Of a stretch of 64,000 nucleotides of DNA, positions 24,153-32,763 are shown one piece after another. How positions within the stretch are numbered: position 1 is the stretch's first letter; every line of letters starts with the position of its first letter. The DNA is from Flavobacterium lotistagni (GTDB lineage: Bacteria > Bacteroidota > Bacteroidia > Flavobacteriales > Flavobacteriaceae). The notes beneath the pieces were generated by a model, which saw only the letters and a list, made by a program, of their open reading frames with translations, was not told the origin of the DNA and did no database searches. Where the stretch lies: positions 62,001 through 126,000 of the forward strand of contig NZ_JAAJBU010000002.1 of NCBI RefSeq assembly GCF_011392125.1. Reading direction: 5' to 3'. The position numbers and the translations under genes are program-made.

Positions 24153-24539
24153 AAGCATTACAAATTGACCAATTAGTGTTTTTTCATGTAGCAAAACCAG
24201 CAAAAAACTAGTTTTATAAGCAAAAACAACAGCTTAGTTTACATGACACTATATTACTGTATTTAATCTTGTCAATTTTTATGAGATTTTAATGTTATAA
24301 ACAAAATCATCAACACCTTGTTGATAAAAAAATTTAAACAAAAACTGAATTAAACAATTATTTATCAGTCATTTAAAAAAATAAAAACAATTAAAATCCA
24401 AAATAACGCAGGAATAAAACGTTAAAAATAAAGTTTTCAACAACAAGATATTCACAATAAAAAAGTCGCTAACGAAACCCATTTACATAAAAAAAGTGCC
24501 TAAAAAAGCACTTTGTTTGTTCCAGATTCGAATTGGCTC
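24153..24539. other. AT-rich intergenic region upstream of the adhesin operon
   Basis: It presumably carries the adhesin operon promoter, but I could not identify a convincing TAnnTTTG box on the minus strand. It is strongly A/T rich with no gene. The terminator of the next gene upstream (24489-24516) is the only clear element. Confidence 0.6.
24489..24516 (-). terminator. Terminator of the subtilase operon
   Basis: AAAGTGC (24493-24499) pairs with GCACTTT (24508-24514). On the minus strand it is followed by a run of T. It lies 24 bases past the stop of the 141-residue protein gene. Confidence 0.7.
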
Positions 24540-24965
24540 TTACCTGACATTTTTCTCAGGATAATTTACAATATTATAGACAACAATAAAGTCTTTTTGA
24601 TTGATGTATAACTGTTTTCGGTCACCTTGCTTTTTGCGTGTAATAATCGAAATCGTAAATGGCAAACCGTCTGCATCTTTGCAAGTAAACGGATACACCA
24701 AATCGTTCTCGTTCTCTTCTTTCTCTTGGTAATCCAAAATATCGTAGAGCTGAATTTCTTGCGAATAGACTATAATACGATTCTTATCTGTATCCAAAGT
24801 AATCACGATGGAAGTATCTTTCAAGTCAGACCATTTCCCCCACTCGCCTTTATTATTGCGCTCCATGACACTGAATCCGGTTGTGAGAAATTTATAGGTT
24901 TGCGCATTGGAAAGCAGGACTGTAAAAGCAATCAGACAAAAACTGTAAAGGAACTTCAACTTCAT
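24540..24965 (-). CDS. Small exported protein of unknown function
   Basis: A 141-residue protein with a clear signal peptide (1-21, ending LLSNAQ) and a mature part predicted to be mostly beta strands. There are no Cys or motif residues I recognise. The central segment is acidic (EKEENENDLVYP), and the C-terminus is KDFIVVYNIVNYPEKN. It is the third gene of the subtilase and nitronate-monooxygenase-like operon, 10 bases after the latter, and precedes a terminator. I do not recognise the family; periplasmic location is inferred from the signal peptide alone. Confidence 0.7.
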   Translation of the reverse strand: MKLKFLYSFCLIAFTVLLSNAQTYKFLTTGFSVMERNNKGEWGKWSDLKDTSIVITLDTDKNRIIVYSQEIQLYDILDYQEKEENENDLVYPFTCKDADGLPFTISIITRKKQGDRKQLYINQKDFIVVYNIVNYPEKNVR

Positions 24966-24975
24966 AACGAACGGA

Positions 24976-25920
24976 TTAAAAATTAAACTGCGCTACAGCA
25001 ACTTTTGCTTGATTGTATTCTGTGATTACCTCTTTAATGATTCTTGCAACAGGTTGAATTTCATCTATCAGGCCAGCTATTTGACCAATTTCTAGTTCGC
25101 CTTCGATTAAATCGCCTTCAAACATGCCGCGTTTGGCACGTGCCCGACCCAGCAATGCTTTTAATTCTTCTGGCGTTGGACATTTACTGTACAAATCTTG
25201 CAAATCGTTATAAAACTTATTCTTAATCAACCGTACAGGTGCGAGTTCTTTCAAGGTCAATTGGGTATCGCCTTCTTGCACTTCAATGATGGTTTTCTTA
25301 AAATCAGCATGCGAAGAAGATTCCTCTGAAGCTGCAAACCTACTGCCCATCTGAACGCCATCAGCACCCAAAATCATGGCGGCCAACATCCCTTTTCCGG
25401 TAGCAATTCCGCCGGCTGCAATGAGTGGAATCGAGATATTTCTGCGCACCATCGGAATCAAAGTTAAAGTGGTGGTTTCCTCCCGACCATTGTGCCCACC
25501 GGCTTCAAAACCTTCAGCAACCACCGCATCTACTCCCGCTTCTTGCGCTTTTAAGGCAAACTTCGAACTACTCACTACATGAACGACAGTAATGCCTTGG
25601 GCTTTAAGATGCGCGGTCCAAGTTTTTGGATTTCCGGCAGAAGTAAACACTACTTTCACGCCTTCTTCAATGATTATCTGGATGATTTCTTCAATGTTAG
25701 GATACAACATCGGCACATTGACTCCGAAAGGTTTATCGGTTGCTTTTTGGCATTTCTGAATGTGTTCGCGAAGCACTTCCGGATACATCGAGCCAGCACC
25801 AATGAGCCCTAAACCTCCAGCATTACTGACTGCACTGGCAAGTTTATAACCGCTGTTCCAAATCATGCCGCCTTGAATAATCGGGTATTGAATCCCGAAA
25901 AGTTGTGTAATGCTATTCAT
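24976..25920 (-). CDS. Nitronate monooxygenase / FabK-like FMN enzyme
   Basis: A 314-residue FMN TIM-barrel enzyme of the 2-nitropropane dioxygenase family. Visible features are the N-terminal PIIQGGMIWNSG, the loop GGLGLIGAG, the catalytic-type His in EAGGHNGRE (about 144-150) and the phosphate-binding segments AAGGIATGKG and GADGVQMGSRF. Members either oxidise alkyl nitronates (propionate 3-nitronate detoxification) or act as enoyl-ACP reductase FabK; the sequence alone does not decide, though the intact GGHNG favours the nitronate branch. The ATG overlaps the stop of the subtilase gene (TAATG), so the two are coupled. Confidence 0.8.
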   Translation of the reverse strand: MNSITQLFGIQYPIIQGGMIWNSGYKLASAVSNAGGLGLIGAGSMYPEVLREHIQKCQKATDKPFGVNVPMLYPNIEEIIQIIIEEGVKVVFTSAGNPKTWTAHLKAQGITVVHVVSSSKFALKAQEAGVDAVVAEGFEAGGHNGREETTTLTLIPMVRRNISIPLIAAGGIATGKGMLAAMILGADGVQMGSRFAASEESSSHADFKKTIIEVQEGDTQLTLKELAPVRLIKNKFYNDLQDLYSKCPTPEELKALLGRARAKRGMFEGDLIEGELEIGQIAGLIDEIQPVARIIKEVITEYNQAKVAVAQFNF

Positions 25921-27536
25921 TATTGTTTAGAAATTTTTCCAGATTGACTAGAAGTCGCCGTTTGAATTTTATACAAATAGACGCCAGAATTCATATCGCT
26001 TAAATTGACATTTGACTGATCTTGGAAAATTTTACGTTGCAACACCAATTGTCCTAAAGTATTGTACAAGCTCAACTCAGCAGATTGAAAAGCGCTAGGC
26101 AAAGAAATAGTAATATTATTTTGCGCTGGATTTGGATAAAGTAAAAACCCGTTAGCAGCAGTGGTGTTTACTGATAACAAAGCATTATTCAAAGCCAGAT
26201 TGAAATCTGGAATACCATAACCCAATTCATCATTCGGAGTAGAAAACAAACTGGCTGATTGCTTAATCAACTGAACAATTTCAGCATTAGTCTTTGTCGG
26301 TAAAGCCTGCCACAAACAAGCTACCATTCCGGCTATAATTGGCCCAGAAAAAGAAGTTCCGTTGCCGGTAACAATATCGCCATTGGTATTAGAAAGCACC
26401 GATTGACGGCCTTGTGCCACTACATCTGGTTTCACTCTACCGTCAAATGAGGGGCCTTGCGAGGAAAAACTTGCGTAATTTCCGGCAGCATCCACGGCGC
26501 CCACAGTTAGGGCATGTTCGGCATCGGCTGGGGCGGAAATATAATGCCAATCATCATTACCTGAATTTCCGGCAGAATTCACCGAAATCATACCGCGGCT
26601 AAAGGCCATTTCCACTCCTTTCGAAATGAAAGCCGTCTGTCCGTTCATGTCCTCGTAGGTAAAATTATAGTCCGGATTGTCAAATTCGGTATAACCCAAC
26701 GAAGTATTTAAAATATCGACACCCAAACGGTCTGCTTCTTCAGCTGCTTCAACCCATAATGACAACTCCAACGGCCATTCGTTAGCGCCATCTTCGGTGA
26801 TAAACAAATAATAAGAAGCATCCGGTGCAGTACCTACAAGTTCGCCGTCTTTGTAACCGCCCATCGTAGAAAGCACCATCGTTCCGTGAGAAATTCCGGT
26901 GTAAAAATCGGCACTGCGATTCACATAATCATAACCGCCTAAAATTTGGTTGTTGGCCCGCAAACGATCAAAAGGCTCTGCAGTATTAACCTCCGGGAAA
27001 CCACCATCCATTACGGCAATAATTTTCCCGGAACCCGTATAATCTTGCTGGTGCAACAAATGGCCTTTTAACATTTGAATCTGATTCAACGAATTCCCGT
27101 AGTTGAATTGGGCCAATCTTCTTTGTGTAGTTTTAACTTTGCTGCTTTTTCTGACTGTAACAGATTTCCCGGCGCCATTGAGCGAGCGGTTTGCAAATTC
27201 TACATGGTCTACATAAGGTAACACAGTCAAGGCATTAATATCGGTAACACTGCCCCAAACGTGCACAGCATTGAACCACTTGGATTGGGCTTTTACTTCA
27301 ATTCCGGAAGCGGCTTCAATTTGGTCGATGTAAGGTTGGTGCATTGGAGCATCGTGAATGTCGAGCGAAATATTCTGAGCTGTGCGCCTATCTAACGAAC
27401 GTTGCGAAAGCTCCGACAAAGGATTACTGAAAAATGCATCAGCATTCGGCTTGGCATTCAAATACACCCAAGCATCTTCCTGAGAAAAAACTTGGAACGA
27501 CACCAAGAAAACCAATAGTAAAATAAATCTTCTCAT
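25920..27536 (-). CDS. Secreted S8 subtilisin-like protease, T9SS type A
   Basis: A 538-residue extracellular serine protease with signal peptide (1-19), an inhibitor-like propeptide (about 22-125), an S8 catalytic domain (about 165-450) and a C-terminal T9SS domain (about 460-538, LYPNPAQNNITISL). The catalytic triad is D177 (AVMDGG), H217 (ISHGTM) and S395 (GTSFSGP); the oxyanion Asn is probably N324 (NSAGNSG). All three catalytic residues are present. It follows mnmA by 22 bases on the same strand and overlaps the next gene. Likely a nutritional or adhesin-processing protease; substrate unknown. Confidence 0.9.
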   Translation of the reverse strand: MRRFILLLVFLVSFQVFSQEDAWVYLNAKPNADAFFSNPLSELSQRSLDRRTAQNISLDIHDAPMHQPYIDQIEAASGIEVKAQSKWFNAVHVWGSVTDINALTVLPYVDHVEFANRSLNGAGKSVTVRKSSKVKTTQRRLAQFNYGNSLNQIQMLKGHLLHQQDYTGSGKIIAVMDGGFPEVNTAEPFDRLRANNQILGGYDYVNRSADFYTGISHGTMVLSTMGGYKDGELVGTAPDASYYLFITEDGANEWPLELSLWVEAAEEADRLGVDILNTSLGYTEFDNPDYNFTYEDMNGQTAFISKGVEMAFSRGMISVNSAGNSGNDDWHYISAPADAEHALTVGAVDAAGNYASFSSQGPSFDGRVKPDVVAQGRQSVLSNTNGDIVTGNGTSFSGPIIAGMVACLWQALPTKTNAEIVQLIKQSASLFSTPNDELGYGIPDFNLALNNALLSVNTTAANGFLLYPNPAQNNITISLPSAFQSAELSLYNTLGQLVLQRKIFQDQSNVNLSDMNSGVYLYKIQTATSSQSGKISKQ

Positions 27537-27558
27537 AGCTGTATTTTTTTTTGTAAAC

Positions 27559-28746
27559 TTACGAAATTACTCCTGATCCGACCAACTCTTCGCCGAGATA
27601 CCAAGCAACAAATTGCCCTTCGGTAATGGCCGACTGTGGCTCGTCAAAAGCGACGTATAGGCCGGATTCAAATTGGTATAAAACCGCCGATTGCAATGCC
27701 TGTCGGTAACGGATTCTGGCCTGAACTCGCATCGACTCGCCCGGCAACAGTTTTAAATCCTCGCGAATCCAATGTACCTCTGAGGCATCCACAAACAAAG
27801 CCCTACGGAAAAGCCCCGGATGTTGATGGCCTTGCCCGGTATAAATGGCGTTATTTTCTACGTCGGTCGCGATTACAAACAAAGCTTCGGCCGTGCCACC
27901 TACATTCAAACCTTTGCGCTGGCCAATGGTGAAATAATGTGCTCCTTGGTGTTTGCCAACGACTTTTCCCATTTCGGGAACATATCGAATCGGTGCGGCT
28001 TCTTGCGCTAGTTGTGCTTCTAAGTTATCGGCATTCTTCGGCAGATCGAGATAGATTTGCTGATGGGCTTCCACCTCGAAAATCAAACCAGCTTTGGGCT
28101 GTAGTTTTTGTTGGAGAAACTCCGGCAACCGCACTTTTCCGATGAAACACAAGCCTTGAGAATCTTTCTTTTCTGCGGTAACCAGTTCCATTTCGGCAGC
28201 AATCGCGCGAACTTCTGGTTTGGTCAATTCACCGATCGGAAACAAAGCTTTAGCCAATTGTTCCTGAGACAACTGACACAAAAAGTATGATTGGTCTTTG
28301 TTGCTATCGACACCCGAAAGCAGTTGATAAACCGGTTGTCCATCGACTTCGATTTCACCTTTTCTACAGTAATGCCCGGTGGCTACGAAATCAGCACCAA
28401 GATCAAGCGCAATTTTTAGAAATACATCGAACTTGATTTCACGATTGCACAACACATCCGGATTCGGTGTGCGGCCTTTCTCGTACTCAGCAAACATATA
28501 ATCAACAATCTTCTCTTTGTATTGCTCGCTCAAGTCGACGGTTTGGAACGGAATTCCGAGTTTTTGCGCCACCAGTAAAGCGTCGTTACTGTCTTCCAGC
28601 CAAGGACATTCGTTGGAAATCGTGACCGAGTCATCGTGCCAATTCTTCATGAACAGCCCAATGACTTCATAGCCTTGTTGTTGCAACAAATAAGCGGCAA
28701 CACTCGAATCAACACCTCCGGAAAGCCCAACAACTACGCGTTTCAT
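27559..28746 (-). CDS. mnmA: tRNA-specific 2-thiouridylase MnmA
   Basis: A cytosolic enzyme that puts the 2-thio group on U34 of tRNA-Lys, -Glu and -Gln, using ATP and a sulfur relay. At 395 residues it is slightly longer than the E. coli enzyme, as usual in Bacteroidetes. The PP-loop SGGVDSS is at 9-15; the catalytic Cys pair is C100 (in [12 protein letters not shown]) and C200 (in SQGLCFIG). The segment [15 protein letters not shown] belongs to the central domain, and a C-terminal beta-barrel follows. A weak -7 box, TAGTTTTG (minus strand, 28766-28773), precedes it. No relay genes are nearby. Confidence 0.97.
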   Translation of the reverse strand: MKRVVVGLSGGVDSSVAAYLLQQQGYEVIGLFMKNWHDDSVTISNECPWLEDSNDALLVAQKLGIPFQTVDLSEQYKEKIVDYMFAEYEKGRTPNPDVLCNREIKFDVFLKIALDLGADFVATGHYCRKGEIEVDGQPVYQLLSGVDSNKDQSYFLCQLSQEQLAKALFPIGELTKPEVRAIAAEMELVTAEKKDSQGLCFIGKVRLPEFLQQKLQPKAGLIFEVEAHQQIYLDLPKNADNLEAQLAQEAAPIRYVPEMGKVVGKHQGAHYFTIGQRKGLNVGGTAEALFVIATDVENNAIYTGQGHQHPGLFRRALFVDASEVHWIREDLKLLPGESMRVQARIRYRQALQSAVLYQFESGLYVAFDEPQSAITEGQFVAWYLGEELVGSGVIS

Positions 28747-28810
28747 GATGCAAAAATTTTAGCCGCAAAACTACAATATTTTTTCATTGCGACGCTGCTT
28801 TAGTAGTTTC

Positions 28811-29566
28811 TTAACCTTTGCTTGAGCCAGATTCAGGATTGGTTTTCACCTGCGCTGATTTCCGGCGTTTGACCTTGTCCATGTTCTCCTTTTTGAGCAA
28901 TTTTCCGTCTTGATAAAATTCCCAAAAGCCTACCTTTTTGCCATTTTTGAAAACGCCTTTAGACACCGGATTTCCCAACGGGTCATTAAAAACAGCCGGT
29001 CCGTCGAGTTCACCTTGTTTGTAATTGGAATCTTCCAGCACTACTCCTTTCATTGTATATTTCTTGTAACTACCGTGTTTCAAACCTTTCGAGTAATGGG
29101 CTTCTTCAGCAATATTCTCTTCGCCTTGAACACCTGAACCGCGATAGTAAACCGTGCGCTTGCCTTCTAGTTTACCGGCTTTGTAATACTCTAAAGTCAT
29201 GATATCGGGCAGTCCTTCGTGATAGTACTTCCACACGCCTTCATTGAGTTTGTTCACTTGCTTGCCTTCACTGACTTTATGGTTACGTTGGTCATAAAAA
29301 ATCGTGTAAACCGAATTGTCTTTGGGGTTAAATTCACGCGTGGCAATGACCGTTTGTGCTTTGGTATCATCGTAATAAGTAAACGTCCCGACTTCCTTGC
29401 CATGGCTGAAAGTTCCTTGATAACGCAATCTTTTTGATTCAGGATGATAGCCTTTCCAAAGCCCGTCTTTCTTGCCTTTATCATCAACTTTATTGATATC
29501 TTCTTGTGCCAAAGATGTGATATTAGAGGCAATTAAAACAACTAAAAGCCAACTTCTCATTCTCAT
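28811..29566 (-). CDS. Exported YwqK/MORN-repeat protein
   Basis: A 251-residue protein with signal peptide (MRMRSWLLVVLIASNITSLAQ) and about seven MORN-like repeats of the YwqK type: DGLWKGYHPESKRLRYQG, EVGTFTYYDD, EGVWKYYHEG, EGKRTVYYRG, HGSYKKYTMKG, DGPAVFNDPLG, KVGFWEFYQDGK. YwqK is labelled an antitoxin in Bacillus, but in Bacteroidetes these repeats are common in exported proteins, and no toxin gene adjoins it. The basic C-terminal tail may be disordered. The frame opens at 29587, but ATG 29566 begins the signal peptide. Role unknown, perhaps envelope-associated. Confidence 0.75.
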   Translation of the reverse strand: MRMRSWLLVVLIASNITSLAQEDINKVDDKGKKDGLWKGYHPESKRLRYQGTFSHGKEVGTFTYYDDTKAQTVIATREFNPKDNSVYTIFYDQRNHKVSEGKQVNKLNEGVWKYYHEGLPDIMTLEYYKAGKLEGKRTVYYRGSGVQGEENIAEEAHYSKGLKHGSYKKYTMKGVVLEDSNYKQGELDGPAVFNDPLGNPVSKGVFKNGKKVGFWEFYQDGKLLKKENMDKVKRRKSAQVKTNPESGSSKG

Positions 29567-29616
29567 AATCTTGATTTTACGATCCATTTTAACTCGATTT
29601 GAGTAATTTTATTTTG

Positions 29617-29624
29617 CAAATCTA
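29617..29624 (-). promoter_or_regulatory. Possible -7 box for the YwqK-like gene
   Basis: The minus strand reads TAGATTTG, a full TAnnTTTG match, 50 bases before the chosen ATG. No -33 element is seen at normal spacing. Confidence 0.4.
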
Positions 29625-29641
29625 CATGAAAACAGCACAAG

Positions 29642-30547
29642 TTAATCCGGCTTGTTGTCGCTCATGAATTCACTTTTATTTTTAGCATATTCATACCCTT
29701 GTAGCCACCACTGTTTCATTTTTTCTTTGTTGAAAACCAGTGCGTTGTCGGTGAGTTGGATTGGCGTGTAATATAAATTCAGCTTGACATTTTTATTTTT
29801 AGCGGATAGTTTGCCGATGGTAATGTCGTGCTTTTCTACCTGATTGAGCAAAGTCTGGAACAAATCGACCATCAACGAAAACGGGTTTTTACCAATCCGT
29901 CTGGGAGCCGTAAGCACTTCAGTTTCCAGAATGATTACATCGACTTCTGTAGCACCGCGGTTGATGGCTTCTCTAATCGGCACCAAGCTAGAAAATCCGC
30001 CGTCTCCATAATCATTCCCGTCTTTGGAAGCCAAGGTCATGAACGGAATATAGTTGCACGAAATCCAGATCCAATCGCAGAAATCTTCGTAATCAAAATC
30101 GCGGATGCATTTGTACTCGACCTCATTTCTGGAAAGATTGGTCACCGTGACTACAATATTCTTATGGGAATTCTTGAGTTGGTTAAATTCAGATAAGGTG
30201 AAATTTTCCTTGATGTACTTGCGCAACTGATGGCTTTCCCCGAAGGTGCGCTTGCCACGAAAAAACTGGAGCAATACGTTAAAATGGTTAATACCCACCG
30301 TATCAACACCATTTTTGTGCTTGACCACAAACGGATTGATGTCGAAAATATGGTGCATCGCCACTTCGGTATAAACGGAACGAATTTTAGCCACATTGCC
30401 CAATGCCAAATGCGGAATGAGCAAGCTACCGGTAGAAGTGCCCAACAGCAAATCGTATTGGCAACGCTTTTCCTCCAAAAGGTATTGCGCCACGCCACCA
30501 CCAAACGCGCCTTTGCTTCCGCCGCCTGAAATCACTAGTGCTTTCAT
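29642..30547 (-). CDS. Patatin-like phospholipase
   Basis: A 301-residue patatin-family lipid acyl hydrolase with a Ser-Asp dyad. The oxyanion glycines GGGSKGAFGGG are at 8-18, the nucleophile S38 is in GTSTG (36-40), and the catalytic Asp is in DGG (182-184). All three are intact. There is no signal peptide, so it is probably cytosolic or on the inner membrane face. It starts 6 bases after the stop of the M1 aminopeptidase gene and is likely co-transcribed with it. The likely reaction is hydrolysis of phospholipid or neutral lipid ester bonds; the true substrate is not given by the sequence. Confidence 0.88.
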   Translation of the reverse strand: MKALVISGGGSKGAFGGGVAQYLLEEKRCQYDLLLGTSTGSLLIPHLALGNVAKIRSVYTEVAMHHIFDINPFVVKHKNGVDTVGINHFNVLLQFFRGKRTFGESHQLRKYIKENFTLSEFNQLKNSHKNIVVTVTNLSRNEVEYKCIRDFDYEDFCDWIWISCNYIPFMTLASKDGNDYGDGGFSSLVPIREAINRGATEVDVIILETEVLTAPRRIGKNPFSLMVDLFQTLLNQVEKHDITIGKLSAKNKNVKLNLYYTPIQLTDNALVFNKEKMKQWWLQGYEYAKNKSEFMSDNKPD

Positions 30548-30553
30548 GTTGTT

Positions 30554-32641
30554 TTATTTCTCATTCAAGAGTCGCTGCAAATGGGTTTTTTCACGAATGG
30601 GCAATTGCCCGAGAATTAGATTAAATGTCGCTCTATGCTTATCTTCTTTGATGAGTTTGCGGATATTGTCTTTGCAGAATTTGACGTACTGCCAACGGTG
30701 GTGGGCAATTCCGTAGGCCAAACCGCGAAAAACATCTTCAGTGTAAATTTGAAGATTGAGTAGTTTTTGCAGTGCTTGCTGCTGGATGTTTGAATCATAG
30801 TTGGTTCCGGTGAAAGCCAGTAATTTCAGGTAAATCTTCACTTTTTGCTTCGGGTCAGAAGTGGTCAAATGGGCCAAATATAAATGCAACAATTTGAGGT
30901 TTTGGTCTTGAAAACCTACCCAATTTTTAGAAAGGTCGATATAGCGCTTTTGTTCTGCAGGAAACTGTTTCCAAAGATTGAATAGTGCTGCTTCCTGGGT
31001 TTCGTATGACGGATCATTGAGCAAGGTTTCATATCGCTCGCGGAACGACTCCGGGATTTTCGTGAGCGAATTGGCCACCGCTTGACGCACATGGATTTCT
31101 CCGGTTTTAAGCGCGGCATCGAGCAAAAACTCTTTGTCTTCAAACCGTTGGGAAGCAGTTTGAAAAACCAGCATTTCTTTAATCGGATAATACGCGTCAG
31201 ATTGCATCAATGCTAGTATAGCGGCCTTGTCTTTTGTGACCGAAAGCGGATTTCGCTGCAACTCCAAATACTGATCAAGAAATTTATTGTTGCGCAACAA
31301 GCTCATGTCTTCGGCCGGAAATTCAGCACTCTCCAACCAACGCTTCTTGAAAAACGCCGTGTTAAAAAGCGCTACTTGGTTCACTTCATTTAGAAAATCA
31401 TCCGTCGTGACATTTTGGTAAGCATATTTGTTCAGGTAATTTTTAACCGCTAAATCGAACTTCTCATCGCCAATGGATTCATTCAAAACAAACAATGCCA
31501 AAGCACCTTTTTGGTAAAATGACAAACTACTCGCTTTTTCATTAAGCACTGGTATCGTATCTGTTTTAGAAGCCTCCAAGATTTGCCGCGAAATATTGTA
31601 AACTTTGTGATAAAAATAATTCTCGCCAAATACCGATTTCTCAGCCAACAAAGCATAATACGTAGCGAAACCTTCTTGCAACCAATGGTCTTTTCCGGAT
31701 TTTGCCGTGACCAAATCACCGAACCACTGGTGCGCCAATTCATGCGCGTTGACATTCAGGTAATTGCGGTCGTTGTATGCGATACTGTCTACTATAAAAT
31801 CTCTGGCAAACACGGTTGCTGTAGTGTTTTCCATTCCGGCATAAAGGAAATCGCGCACCGGAACTTGACGGTAAATTTTCCACGGGTAAGGCACGCCGAT
31901 TTTACTTTCTAGGTAATCAAAAATTTCGCGGCTGTAACGGTAAGTCGGCTCTAGATTTTTTTGGTCTTCTGCTTCATAATAAAACTCCAGCGGCGTTAAG
32001 GATTTAGTAGTGGTTTGCTGCTTGGAAAAATGACCAATGGCGAGCATCACCAGATAACTACTCATCGGTTGGCTCATACGATAAGACCAAACCAGATTGT
32101 TGCCTTTAGCTTCTTTTTTAACCAAATCTCCATTTGAAATTACTGTAAAGCTTTTATGAAAAGTTACCTCCAGACTAAAGATTATTTTTTCATTAACATC
32201 GTCGAAACTTGGCAGCCAATGGCTGGTGTATTTGCCTTGACCTTGTGTCCAGATTTGGCCTTGCACTTCTTCGGGAGCAACGATTTTTTGATTGAAATCC
32301 CAATTAACAAAATACATCGCTTGGGTTGGAAACGCTTCGTAAGTAAAAGTCAAGACATTGCTTCCTAAATCAAAACCATCAAATAAAAGCAACTGTTTTT
32401 TGTTGTCTTTGTAAGCGACCGGTTTTCCGTTGATTCTGACGTCCGAAAAGGTCATTTTTTGAGCGTCGATGCGGATGGTATCTACTTTTTGATTGACTTC
32501 GAAATTGTAGGTGATATTGCCTTTCACGTTGCGTTTAACGGGATTAATCTCCAGTTGCGCCTGCAGTGTTTTGAAATCTACCCAGCGTGTTTGTTGGCCC
32601 AGTACAATCGAAGTAAACAATAAAAGTAGATAATAACGCAT
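30554..32641 (-). CDS. Exported M1-family zinc aminopeptidase
   Basis: A 695-residue gluzincin with signal peptide (MRYYLLLLFTSIVLGQ). The exopeptidase signature GMENTT (variant of GxMEN) and the zinc site H300-E301-L-A-H304 with the following WFGDLVT are present. The third ligand Glu should be in WLQEGFATYY, 18 residues on. The N-terminal beta saddle domain (about 20-210) and a C-terminal HEAT-like region (about 450-690) are as in the family. It likely trims peptides in the periplasm. I chose ATG 32641 rather than 32659 because it begins the signal peptide. The patatin gene follows directly. Confidence 0.9.
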   Translation of the reverse strand: MRYYLLLLFTSIVLGQQTRWVDFKTLQAQLEINPVKRNVKGNITYNFEVNQKVDTIRIDAQKMTFSDVRINGKPVAYKDNKKQLLLFDGFDLGSNVLTFTYEAFPTQAMYFVNWDFNQKIVAPEEVQGQIWTQGQGKYTSHWLPSFDDVNEKIIFSLEVTFHKSFTVISNGDLVKKEAKGNNLVWSYRMSQPMSSYLVMLAIGHFSKQQTTTKSLTPLEFYYEAEDQKNLEPTYRYSREIFDYLESKIGVPYPWKIYRQVPVRDFLYAGMENTTATVFARDFIVDSIAYNDRNYLNVNAHELAHQWFGDLVTAKSGKDHWLQEGFATYYALLAEKSVFGENYFYHKVYNISRQILEASKTDTIPVLNEKASSLSFYQKGALALFVLNESIGDEKFDLAVKNYLNKYAYQNVTTDDFLNEVNQVALFNTAFFKKRWLESAEFPAEDMSLLRNNKFLDQYLELQRNPLSVTKDKAAILALMQSDAYYPIKEMLVFQTASQRFEDKEFLLDAALKTGEIHVRQAVANSLTKIPESFRERYETLLNDPSYETQEAALFNLWKQFPAEQKRYIDLSKNWVGFQDQNLKLLHLYLAHLTTSDPKQKVKIYLKLLAFTGTNYDSNIQQQALQKLLNLQIYTEDVFRGLAYGIAHHRWQYVKFCKDNIRKLIKEDKHRATFNLILGQLPIREKTHLQRLLNEK

Positions 32642-32661
32642 GGATGGAGGCATTTGCAATA

Positions 32662-32669
32662 CAAATATA
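32662..32669 (-). promoter_or_regulatory. Possible -7 box for the M1 peptidase operon
   Basis: The minus strand reads TATATTTG, a full TAnnTTTG match, 20 bases before the ATG at 32641. A clear -33 partner is not seen. Confidence 0.45.
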
Positions 32670-32763
32670 AACGGGTTGGTTCAATTCTAACGGCAGTAAA
32701 TTTACAAGTTTCCCACTTGTGAAAATATGGTTATCTTCGCTTTGACAAAATCTTAACGCCACG

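Noticed and set aside
28811..29566. Toxin-antitoxin system from the YwqK name
   Set aside because: There is no toxin gene next to it and the protein has a signal peptide, which does not fit a cytosolic antitoxin.
32702..32718. Short palindrome ACAAGT/ACTTGT between the M1 peptidase and recG genes as a regulator site
   Set aside because: A 6-bp inverted repeat is expected by chance in this much AT-rich sequence and no second site or regulator supports it.
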